This document shows, in pieces, positions 1 through 6,530 of a stretch of 15,432 bases of DNA. The translations under genes were made by a program, and so were the position numbers. Under the pieces are notes generated by a model, which had not been told where the DNA came from, made no database searches, and saw nothing but the letters and a program-made list of their open reading frames with translations. The number at the start of each line of letters is the position of its first letter. The first letter of the stretch is position 1. The stretch comes from Lamprobacter sp964516305 (lineage in GTDB: Bacteria; Pseudomonadota; Gammaproteobacteria; Chromatiales; Chromatiaceae): contig CAZEZH010000084.1 of NCBI GenBank assembly GCA_964516305.1, forward strand, positions 1-15,432, written 5' to 3'.

Positions 1-1236
1 GAGGAAGGCCGCCGCTACACCGAGGATGACTTCAACCGCGTCATCGAGATCGAGGCGCGAGAGCGCTACCGGGTGAAGCTCGTGCTGGACAGCATCGATC
101 CGACCGAAAAGACCTTGGTGTTCTGCGCAACCCAGGAGCACGCGCTGGCTGTGCGCAACCTGATCAATCAGCTCAAGACCCACCCGGACCCGCACTACTG
201 CGTGCGCGTGACGGCCAATGACGGCGTGCAGGGCGAAACCTGGCTCAAGGTCTTCCGGGACAACGAGAAGACCATTCCGACCATCCTGACCACCTCGCAG
301 AAGCTCTCGACCGGGGTGGATGCGCGCAACGTGCGCCATATCGTGCTGATGCGCCCGGTCAACTCGATCATCGAGTTCAAGCAGATCATCGGGCGCGGCA
401 CGCGGCTGTTCGACGGCAAGGACTACTTCACGATCCACGACTTCGTGAAGGCGTACGAGCACTTCAACGACCCGGAATGGGACGGCGAGCCGTTGGAGCC
501 CGAGCCCTGCCGGCGCTGCGGCGAGGCGCCCTGTGTCTGCACAGTGGTGCCGCCAGAGCCTTGCGAGGACTGCGGACAACGCCCCTGTGTCTGCGAGCGC
601 GCTGAGCCCGAGCCCTGTCCACGCTGTGGTCAGGAGCCATGCGAGTGCAGGGAACTGCCGAAGGGCAAGATCAAGATCAAGCTAGCGGACGGGAAGGAGC
701 GCCAGCTCCAGCACATGAGCGCGACCACCTTCTGGAGCCCGGACGGCAAGCCGATCTCCGCGCGCGAGTTCATCGAACGGCTCTACGGAGAGCTGCCAGA
801 GCTGTTCAAGGACGAGGATGAGCTGCGCCGCATCTGGGGCCAGCCGGAGACGCGCAAAGCGCTCTTGGTGGGGCTGGAAGAACGCGGCTACGGTGTCGAA
901 CAACTGCGCGAGATCGGCCGGCTGGTCGAGGCGGAGCAGAGTGACCTTTTCGACGTGTTGGCGTATATCGCCTATGCCCAGCCGCCGATGACCCGGTTGG
1001 AGCGGGTTGCGTCGCATCGAGACTTAATCTTTGCCGGTTACGAGTATGCCCAGCAGCAGTTCCTGACCTTTGTGCTGGATCACTACGTGAGCACCGGCGT
1101 GGATGTGCTCGACTCCGAACGGTTGCCACAGCTGATTGAGTTGAAGTATCACAGCGTGGCAGATGCGGTTGCAGAGTTGGGGCCGCCTGGGGGTATTCGG
1201 GAGGTTTTTGTGGGTTTTCAGCAATTCCTATATTAG
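1..1236 (+). CDS. hsdR: Type I restriction enzyme R subunit (HsdR), C-terminal part; 5' end outside window
   Basis: The reading frame is open from base 1, so the N-terminal nuclease and first helicase domain lie off the window; 411 residues are visible. HsdR is the ATP-driven translocase and endonuclease subunit of type I restriction-modification complexes. What shows this: a superfamily-2 helicase second RecA domain with motif IV-like TLVFCAT (visible residues 38-44), motif V-like TTSQKLSTGVD (97-107) and motif VI QIIGRGTRL (128-136). These are followed by an EcoEI-type C-terminal region (about 221-411) that would dock the methylase. Between them (170-216) is an insert with three C-x2-C-x4-C-x-C units, described separately. 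hsdM and hsdS are not downstream, so they should lie upstream, outside the window. A GTG at 73 is not the true start. Family assignment is firm; whether the locus is active cannot be judged from the fragment. Confidence 0.93.
   Translation, partial: EEGRRYTEDDFNRVIEIEARERYRVKLVLDSIDPTEKTLVFCATQEHALAVRNLINQLKTHPDPHYCVRVTANDGVQGETWLKVFRDNEKTIPTILTTSQKLSTGVDARNVRHIVLMRPVNSIIEFKQIIGRGTRLFDGKDYFTIHDFVKAYEHFNDPEWDGEPLEPEPCRRCGEAPCVCTVVPPEPCEDCGQRPCVCERAEPEPCPRCGQEPCECRELPKGKIKIKLADGKERQLQHMSATTFWSPDGKPISAREFIERLYGELPELFKDEDELRRIWGQPETRKALLVGLEERGYGVEQLREIGRLVEAEQSDLFDVLAYIAYAQPPMTRLERVASHRDLIFAGYEYAQQQFLTFVLDHYVSTGVDVLDSERLPQLIELKYHSVADAVAELGPPGGIREVFVGFQQFLY
502..648 (+). repeat. Three-unit cysteine-rich repeat inside hsdR (54-bp period)
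   Basis: Three copies of EPC-x2-CG-x2-PC-x-C have their first cysteine codons at 508, 562 and 616, exactly 54 bases (18 residues) apart. This gives 12 cysteines in 47 residues. The codons differ between copies (TGC/TGT, GAG/CCA changes), so the period is kept at protein level and is not a recent DNA duplication. The spacing C-x2-C-x4-C-x-C is compatible with small metal-binding knuckles. The insert sits at the hinge between the helicase and the C-terminal domain. Metal binding is an inference. Confidence 0.85.
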
Positions 1237-1262
1237 TCTTAACATTCTTGATGGAGTGCCGC

Positions 1263-1349
1263 ATGCATGATCCAGCGCATCCCCGTTCCGCCTTCAAACT
1301 CCCAGTTCGCCAGTTAATCGCCGGCGGCAATGGCAATCCACTGAGATGA
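1263..1349 (+). CDS. Possible 28-aa leader ORF overlapping the next gene by ATGA
   Basis: A short ORF starts at ATG 1263, six bases after a GGAG Shine-Dalgarno (1253-1256). Its TGA (1347-1349) overlaps the ATG (1346) of the following 175-aa gene. The downstream gene has no obvious Shine-Dalgarno of its own, so reinitiation from this ORF is a plausible way to translate it. The peptide begins MHDPAHPRSAF and resembles nothing I know. A second ATG at 1267 opens a different 16-codon frame. It could also be the remnant of a longer N-terminus for the downstream gene, separated by a frameshift. Only the geometry supports it. Confidence 0.35.
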   Translation: MHDPAHPRSAFKLPVRQLIAGGNGNPLR

Positions 1350-1873
1350 CCAACCACAACCAGCAACCCAACCCAGTGCATGAGTCAAGCGAAGCGCAGA
1401 GCGTTTGGCACGACGATGAGATCGACAAGGTGAGTACGGTCTCAGCCCGAACCGTTGCGGCCGTTCGGGCGGTGGACGCAGAGGATGCGACCGTGCAATT
1501 CGACGAGCCACTTGCTGCCTGGCTGGCTGGTGGCGACTGGCTCACCAGCGAGGAGAACCGCGCACTGTTCCGAAGGCTGCCGGCCCCGCCGGGCTCACAG
1601 GCACTGGTGACCTGTATCCCGGCGGCCACGAAGACGATGGTCAATGATCCCGCCGTGCAGGAGAGGCTACCGCGCTATCGGGCGCTGGCGCCGGCGTGGA
1701 AGACGGACTTGGATGAATTCCGAGAGACGGTCGGCGCTGGGTGGACAATCGCCAAGGAGGTCAACCTCTTCGACTACGCCGAGCAGAACGGTAGGGCATT
1801 AGCCCAGGATAAGGATGTCACGCTTGATCACCGCGATGTGGCTGAGCGTTATCTCGTGATGCGTAGCGCCTGA
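1346..1873 (+). CDS. Hypothetical protein, 175 aa, downstream of hsdR
   Basis: I do not recognise this protein. It is predicted soluble, with no signal peptide or membrane segment. The first 45 or so residues are polar (N/Q/S/E/D-rich) and probably disordered. The remainder is compact, with Trp-rich stretches (AAWLAGGDWL near residues 57-66, APAWKTDLDEF near 114-124, GWTIAKEVNLFDYAEQ near 131-146) and a charged C-terminus ending DVAERYLVMRSA. Codon use is strongly G/C-ending across the body, which supports real coding. It lies 109 bases after hsdR on the same strand, so it may be an accessory of the restriction locus, but gene order is the only support. The start is the ATG in the ATGA overlap. 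It is convergent with the next gene across 61 bases, in which I see no clear terminator. Confidence 0.6.
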   Translation: MTNHNQQPNPVHESSEAQSVWHDDEIDKVSTVSARTVAAVRAVDAEDATVQFDEPLAAWLAGGDWLTSEENRALFRRLPAPPGSQALVTCIPAATKTMVNDPAVQERLPRYRALAPAWKTDLDEFRETVGAGWTIAKEVNLFDYAEQNGRALAQDKDVTLDHRDVAERYLVMRSA

Positions 1874-1934
1874 GTTGCCGGCTGGGATCGGGCCAGGCGG
1901 AAGGCCAAGACTCGGCTCGTGGCTGATAACGATC

Positions 1935-4616
1935 CTAGCGCAGCCTTGCTGGGATGCGCTGTTTCCGTTCTTGTGTTTGTGTTTGTGTTTGTGCTTCGGT
2001 GAGCATCTGCTCGAACTCGCCGATCGGCATCGGCTTGGCGAAATAGAATCCCTGGTAACGCTCGCAGCCTTGTGCGGCGAGAAAGTCTCGTGCCGTTTCG
2101 GTTTCCACACCCTCGGCGATGACCTCTAGCCCGAGGCTTTGGCCTAGGGTGATGATGGTGCGCACGATGGCAGTATTGTTGTCATCTGAGGCGAGATCGC
2201 GCACGAACGACTGGTCGATCTTCAGCTGATCGAAGGGCAGTCGCTTCAGATACGAGAGTGAAGAAAAGCCGGTGCCAAAGTCATCGAGGGAGAATTGGAT
2301 GCCGACGGCTTTGAGTTGCGACATGGTCACGACGACCCGGTCCAGATGGTCGAACAACAGGCTCTCGGTGATCTCCAACTTGAGTCGCTGCGGATTCGCC
2401 CCCGACTGATTCAGGATCTCGACCACCTGGTTGACGAAATCCGCCTGCTGAAACTGTTTTGCACTCACGTTCACCGACAGCGTCAGGTGCTTTAATGCCG
2501 GATCATCTCGCCATTGTGTCAGCTGATCGCAGGCGGCATGCAGAATCCAGCGCCCGATGGGCAAGATGAGATCGGACTCTTCGGCCAGAGGAATAAAGGC
2601 GGTAGGCGAGATCGAGCCCTGCTCATGGTCTTGCCATCGCACCAGCACCTCCGCGCCCAAGACTCGGCCCTGGGTATCCACCTGCGGTTGATAATGCAAC
2701 TGCAACTGCGCCGGGATGGCATGGCGCAGCCGCGATTCCAGTGCCACCCGCTGCTCCAACGCCCGCTGCATCTCAGGATCGAAGAAATGCAGACGATCGC
2801 GGCCGAGCTTGCGTACCTGAAACATCGACGCATCGGCGCGCTTGAGCAGATCGGTGACGCTGTCCAGGGCGCCATCGAACAGGGAGATGCCCATGCTGGC
2901 GGTGATCACATAGTGGCTACCATCCACCCGGAGCGGTTGACGGATGGCCGCGAGCAGGTGTTCACCCGCCTGCCTAGCGTGCAACATTGAGGCCTCGGGC
3001 TCGGATTCTAGATTTTCCACCACTACCACGAACTCATCGCCGCCGAGACGGGCAACGGTATCGTCTGTGTTGACCGCCGCGAGCAGGCTGCGGGCGATCT
3101 CGATCAACACCTTGTCGCCGACATCATGCCCCTGGGTTTCATTGAGGGCGCTGAAGTCATCCAGATCGATGAAGAACACCGCCCCTCGATTGTCCAGACG
3201 CTGGCTGGTGCGCAGGGCCTGCTGCAAGCGATCGATGAACAATCGACGATTGGGCAGGTTGGTCAGCACATCAAAATAGGAGAGGCTATGGATGCGGGCC
3301 TCGGCCTGTTTGTGCTGAGACATGTCTTCGAAGGCCCCGACATAATGACTGACGCCGCCTTCATCATCATGTACCGTCGAGATACTCAGCCACTCGGGAT
3401 AGATCTGCCCGTTCTTGCGCCGATTGGCGACCTCGCCCTGCCACTGGCCCTGCTCCTTGATCTTCTGCCACATCGCCTGATAGAACGCGGCATCATGCTG
3501 GCCCGATTTGAGTAGCGCCGGCGTGCGGCCGATCACCTCATCCTGACTGTAACCGGTGGTCTGACAAAAGGCGCGATTGACGCGCAGAATGCGCTGCTCG
3601 GCATCGGTAATGATCATTGCCTGGCGGATGTCGAAGGCCTTTGCCGCAATGCGCATCTCCCCCTCGGCCTCCTTTTGTCGCGTGATATCTTCAGTAAAGA
3701 CCACGATTCCGCCGATCGACTGATCGGCCTTATGCCAGGGACGAATCTCCCAGCGTTGCCACTGCTTGCGCCCATCGGGGCGGACAAAATAATCGTTGTC
3801 GGCACTCAAGACCTCCCCATGCAACGCCCGTTGATGGAGTTCGCGCCAGCGTTGCGGGATCTCGGGAAAGGCCTCGTAATGGGAACGGCCGGTCATGTCC
3901 TCGCCCAGCATCGAATAATCGCTCCGCCAGCGTCGGCTGACCGCAATGAAGCGCATCTCGGTATCGAACATGGCCAGCGCCGCCGGCGCATGCTCAATGA
4001 ACAGGCGTAACCGTGCCTCGCTCTCTAGCAACGCCTGCTCGGCCCGCTTGCGTGCATCGATATCCTCGATCACCGAGATGAAATAATCGGGCTCGCCACG
4101 CGCGTTGCGCACCAGGGAGACGGTGACAGAGACCCATAGCGCCCGACCATCTGCGCGCCGATAACGCTTTTCCAGTGAGTAGGTCTCGCGTTCACCCGAG
4201 AGCAGGCCTCGCACCAGATCGAGATCGGTATCCAGATCGTCTGGATGGGTGAGATCCTGAAAGGATCGCTGCATCAGCTCAGCGGGATAATAGCCGAGTA
4301 TGGCGCAGAGCCTTTGGTTGACCCGCAGCCAGCGCCCATCGGGCGCCACGTGTGCGAGGCCAACCGCTGCCTGCTCAAATGTCGCCAGGAACCGGGCCTC
4401 GCTCCGAGCGAGCTGGCGCTGGCGGACCGCCAACATGCCGTACAGCAGCAGGGCCGTGGTGGCAATAAAGGCGATGCCTTTGGACTGCTGCCACTGCACC
4501 AGCTCGGCCGCATCGCGCGAGATCAGGGCGAGAATCCAGTCAGAGAGCAAGATCCACAGGCTGCCAAAGACGATATAGATCAGCGTGATCCATACCTTAT
4601 CGTTCTTCCAGCGCAT
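1935..4616 (-). CDS. Membrane-anchored PAS-PAS-PAS-GGDEF-EAL c-di-GMP enzyme
   Basis: An 893-aa signalling protein that should make and/or degrade cyclic di-GMP. Order: two transmembrane helices (about 8-32 and 47-64), three PAS/PAC sensor domains (about 73-192, 200-315, 325-440), GGDEF (about 442-615) and EAL (about 628-872). The GGDEF motif is intact (RLGGDEF, GG at 525-526). The EAL domain has its usual residues: E656 (as EVL), N716, E748, DDFGTG 778-783, K799, E835 and Q855. The product-binding I-site position, nine residues before GG, reads N-T-D-D (516-519) instead of R-x-x-D. This predicts loss of feedback inhibition, or a catalytic role dominated by the phosphodiesterase. It lies 15 bases downstream of the persulfide dioxygenase with no clear Shine-Dalgarno, suggesting translational coupling. 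The C-terminus carries a (TQ)4 stretch. Family call is firm; net direction of activity is not known. Confidence 0.95.
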   Translation of the reverse strand: MRWKNDKVWITLIYIVFGSLWILLSDWILALISRDAAELVQWQQSKGIAFIATTALLLYGMLAVRQRQLARSEARFLATFEQAAVGLAHVAPDGRWLRVNQRLCAILGYYPAELMQRSFQDLTHPDDLDTDLDLVRGLLSGERETYSLEKRYRRADGRALWVSVTVSLVRNARGEPDYFISVIEDIDARKRAEQALLESEARLRLFIEHAPAALAMFDTEMRFIAVSRRWRSDYSMLGEDMTGRSHYEAFPEIPQRWRELHQRALHGEVLSADNDYFVRPDGRKQWQRWEIRPWHKADQSIGGIVVFTEDITRQKEAEGEMRIAAKAFDIRQAMIITDAEQRILRVNRAFCQTTGYSQDEVIGRTPALLKSGQHDAAFYQAMWQKIKEQGQWQGEVANRRKNGQIYPEWLSISTVHDDEGGVSHYVGAFEDMSQHKQAEARIHSLSYFDVLTNLPNRRLFIDRLQQALRTSQRLDNRGAVFFIDLDDFSALNETQGHDVGDKVLIEIARSLLAAVNTDDTVARLGGDEFVVVVENLESEPEASMLHARQAGEHLLAAIRQPLRVDGSHYVITASMGISLFDGALDSVTDLLKRADASMFQVRKLGRDRLHFFDPEMQRALEQRVALESRLRHAIPAQLQLHYQPQVDTQGRVLGAEVLVRWQDHEQGSISPTAFIPLAEESDLILPIGRWILHAACDQLTQWRDDPALKHLTLSVNVSAKQFQQADFVNQVVEILNQSGANPQRLKLEITESLLFDHLDRVVVTMSQLKAVGIQFSLDDFGTGFSSLSYLKRLPFDQLKIDQSFVRDLASDDNNTAIVRTIITLGQSLGLEVIAEGVETETARDFLAAQGCERYQGFYFAKPMPIGEFEQMLTEAQTQTQTQERKQRIPARLR
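1971..1994 (-). repeat. Hexanucleotide microsatellite encoding (TQ)n
   Basis: Four tandem units of TTGTGT on the plus strand (the last reads TTGTGC) encode alternating Thr-Gln near the C-terminus of the GGDEF-EAL protein, beyond the EAL domain. The unit is a multiple of three, so copy-number change would lengthen the tail without breaking the frame. Confidence 0.8.
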
Positions 4617-4631
4617 GCCAATCGGGCTGGC

Positions 4632-5384
4632 TCAGCCTTGATCGCTCGCGGAGCAGGGGCCGCGGAACTGTTCCGGCACGTTGGTAGGGCAGGCGCCGCA
4701 GTCCGCGTTGCCGGGCACAGCGAAGTCGATCTTGCGTGGATACGGTAGTCCGAGCCCATCCATCAGCGCGACGAAGTCGTCTTTAGCGCGGCCCTGGCCG
4801 AGTCTGGGGTTACGCGCCTTCTCTTGGGCGATGGTTGAGACGAAGCGCTGCTCGTAGTCATGGCCGGGATAGACCAGGGTCTCATCCGGGAGCGAGAACA
4901 GCTTGTTGTGGATGCTGTGATAGAGGGTGGCGGCATCGCCGGATTGAAAGTCTGTGCGACCACAGGCCTCGATGAGCAGCGCATCACCGGTGAACAGCAG
5001 CTTATGCACCGGCGTATCGATCAGGTAGGCATGATGATGATCGGTGTGGCCTGGGGTGAATAGCGGGTGCAGGCTCACCGAGCCCACCGCGAAGGCCTCG
5101 CCTTCCTGCACGCCGAGATCGGCACAGGGCAGATCGAGCATTTTCGGATAGGCGGTCTGGCAATCTGAGCGCTGCTTGAGCCGCCGCGCGCCGGTGAGAT
5201 GATCGGCGTGTACGTGGGTTTCAAGGGTCGCCATCAGGGTCAGGCCCAGGTCTTTGAGTACCTGCAGATCACGCTCGACGGTGTCAAGCACCGGATCGAT
5301 CAGGATCGCCTGGCGAGTCTGCTCGCAGCCGATCAGGTAGCTGTAGGTGGAGGAATCTGATTCGAAAAGCTGTTTGAAAATCAT
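4632..5384 (-). CDS. ETHE1-type persulfide (sulfur) dioxygenase, metallo-beta-lactamase fold
   Basis: A 250-aa enzyme expected to oxidise glutathione persulfide to sulfite with O2, in sulfide/thiol detoxification or oxidation. The metallo-beta-lactamase signature ETHVHADHLTG places H57, H59, D61 and H62; H113, D134 and H175 (YPGHDY) complete the usual set. In ETHE1 enzymes a single iron is held by the counterparts of H57, H113 and D134. The signature CGRTDFQ (141-147) separates this subgroup from glyoxalase II. Length is normal for bacterial members. The C-terminal tail adds a C-x2-C pair (C229, C232) and C244, which is less usual. An AAGGG-like Shine-Dalgarno lies about 10 bases before the ATG at 5384. 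The GGDEF-EAL gene follows by 15 bases, and a dsbA-like remnant precedes it by 15 bases. It could be assayed as a thioesterase-like hydrolase, but the CGRTDFQ motif makes the dioxygenase call strong. Confidence 0.92.
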   Translation of the reverse strand: MIFKQLFESDSSTYSYLIGCEQTRQAILIDPVLDTVERDLQVLKDLGLTLMATLETHVHADHLTGARRLKQRSDCQTAYPKMLDLPCADLGVQEGEAFAVGSVSLHPLFTPGHTDHHHAYLIDTPVHKLLFTGDALLIEACGRTDFQSGDAATLYHSIHNKLFSLPDETLVYPGHDYEQRFVSTIAQEKARNPRLGQGRAKDDFVALMDGLGLPYPRKIDFAVPGNADCGACPTNVPEQFRGPCSASDQG

Positions 5385-5399
5385 GGTAAAACCCTTTGG

Positions 5400-5760
5400 T
5401 CAGCGTTGCCCGCGGTTGCGGCCACGGGCCGAATGAGGCGTGCGTGGCTGTTCGATCAATTGCCGGGAGACCTCGATCATCGCCTCGTGATCACCAGCAA
5501 GTTGCAGGTCGGTGCGATACTGGCCGTTGATGATCAGCGTCGGCACTGCATAGATCTCCTAGCGCCGGGTCAGTTCGGCCGCATTCTGCACCCGTTGCTC
5601 GACATCGGGCGAGTGGTAAGCCTGGTTGAAGGCGTCGGCATCGAGACCGATCTCGCGCGCAATGCCTAGCAGTTCGTCTTCCGTCATGATGCGCTGACGA
5701 TCTGCTTGCATCGCAGCGGCCAAGGCGACGATGCCCTGGATGTCGTCCGCGATCACGCCG
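5400..5760 (-). pseudogene. DsbA-like thiol:disulfide oxidoreductase remnant (truncated, amber stop)
   Basis: In the minus frame, codons from about 5745 down to 5562 read a DsbA helical region (MTEDELLGIAREIGL, then NAAELTRR). An in-frame TAG follows at 5559-5561, and the same frame then resumes EIYAVPTLIINGQYRTD down to TGA at 5400-5402. In DsbA proteins the motif is ELTRRY-x-V-x-G-VPT, so the TAG replaces a Tyr codon (TAT/TAC) by one base. The cis-Pro VPT motif is present, but the N-terminal thioredoxin half with the C-x2-C active site is absent; frame similarity fades above about 5745. The fragment sits 15 bases before the persulfide dioxygenase, as in an operon whose first gene was lost. 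The upstream edge is approximate. Confidence 0.8.
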
Positions 5761-5794
5761 ATGCATTGTTTCCCGGCGTGCATGCGGTCACTGG

Positions 5795-6493
5795 GTGAAC
5801 GAGCAGGCAATTACCAAGGCCGCGTGGCCGCTGAGTTAGCAGAGCGGATTGTTGATGGCGAGTTCGCGGAATGTAACCCTATCGTGCTGGAGAGTCCGAA
5901 TATCTACATGTTCGATTACAATCAGATGCAGCGCTTTGGTATTCCCAAGCGGGCGTTGCCTGTGCAGACAGTATCATTGTCAACGAGCCCGGGATGTTTT
6001 TATATCGATACAAAGGCCTCATCGCCATTGATTAAGATTATCAACCGCGTCATCTTCCTGGATCGCGCCGTCGATCAGGGACGGTTCTATACCTAATACG
6101 GCAAGCTGCGTGTCTTCGAGGCGAGTAAGCTGATACCACTTGGTGCCGAGATGGCGGCGAGCAAGCCCCAGCCGGGTGATGAGTTGATCCGCACAGCGAT
6201 CGAGGACGGTACCAGTAGTGTGCGCATCCCTGACCCGTCTTTGCGTTGGGGCTGGAAGAACTCACGTTGTATGTGGGGCATTCCGTTCATGGCGCGCATC
6301 TATCCTGAGATGCAATTTATCCTGAGATGCAATTTATCCATCTGGTCCGCGATATGGCCGTGACGTGGTCCCTTCGCGCCGTATCGGGGACTGACGCAAC
6401 AGCGAGCATGAGTGTTTACATCGGCTGACGCCCGAGATCTGCGGGGCGCTGCGTCACTTTGGCTACGGGACCCCAGAGTCCGAGTCGTTGTGA
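5795..6493 (+). pseudogene. Decayed gene, 3' half sulfotransferase-like
   Basis: A plus-strand fossil. One frame runs to TAA at 6094-6096 and continues past it (YGKLRVFEASKLIPLG) to DPSLRWGWKNSR and MARIYPEMQFI near 6230-6320. In sulfotransferase-family proteins, a WGWKNPR-like motif followed by a hydrophobic segment and FIHxVRD is typical. Here a 17-bp duplication at 6301-6339 throws the frame off; removing it restores QFIHLVRDMA. A C-terminal-like stretch (RLTPEICGALRHFGYG) ends at TGA 6491-6493, after another in-frame stop near 6393. Around 5965-6030 another frame reads DSIIVNEPGMFLYRYKG, suggesting a further frameshift. The 5' half is not recognised, and no PAPS-binding P-loop is visible, so it may derive from a different gene. 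Several independent lesions make function very unlikely. Confidence 0.55.
6301..6339 (+). repeat. 17-bp tandem duplication
   Basis: The unit TATCCTGAGATGCAATT occurs at 6301-6317 and 6318-6334, with the match continuing five more bases. Seventeen is not a multiple of three, so it breaks the sulfotransferase-like frame. The copies are identical, which suggests a young replication-slippage event. Confidence 0.92.
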
Positions 6494-6530
6494 CAGACCA
6501 AGAAGCGACCACTGATTGACGGCAACCGCC

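Noticed and set aside
73..75. GTG at 73 as start of the first gene
   Set aside because: The frame is open to base 1 and the residues before it continue the helicase domain, so the gene is simply cut by the window edge.
502..648. Regular 54-bp period considered as a CRISPR-like or satellite array
   Set aside because: It is in-frame coding sequence with diverged DNA and conserved cysteines, only three units, no repeat-spacer structure.
1874..1934. Terminator between the 175-aa gene and the GGDEF-EAL gene
   Set aside because: Only short weak pairings (GGCC/GGCC) and no T-run; not enough to call.
2514..3515. Plus-strand ORFs across the GGDEF-EAL gene
   Set aside because: Antisense shadows of an intact, motif-complete minus-strand gene.
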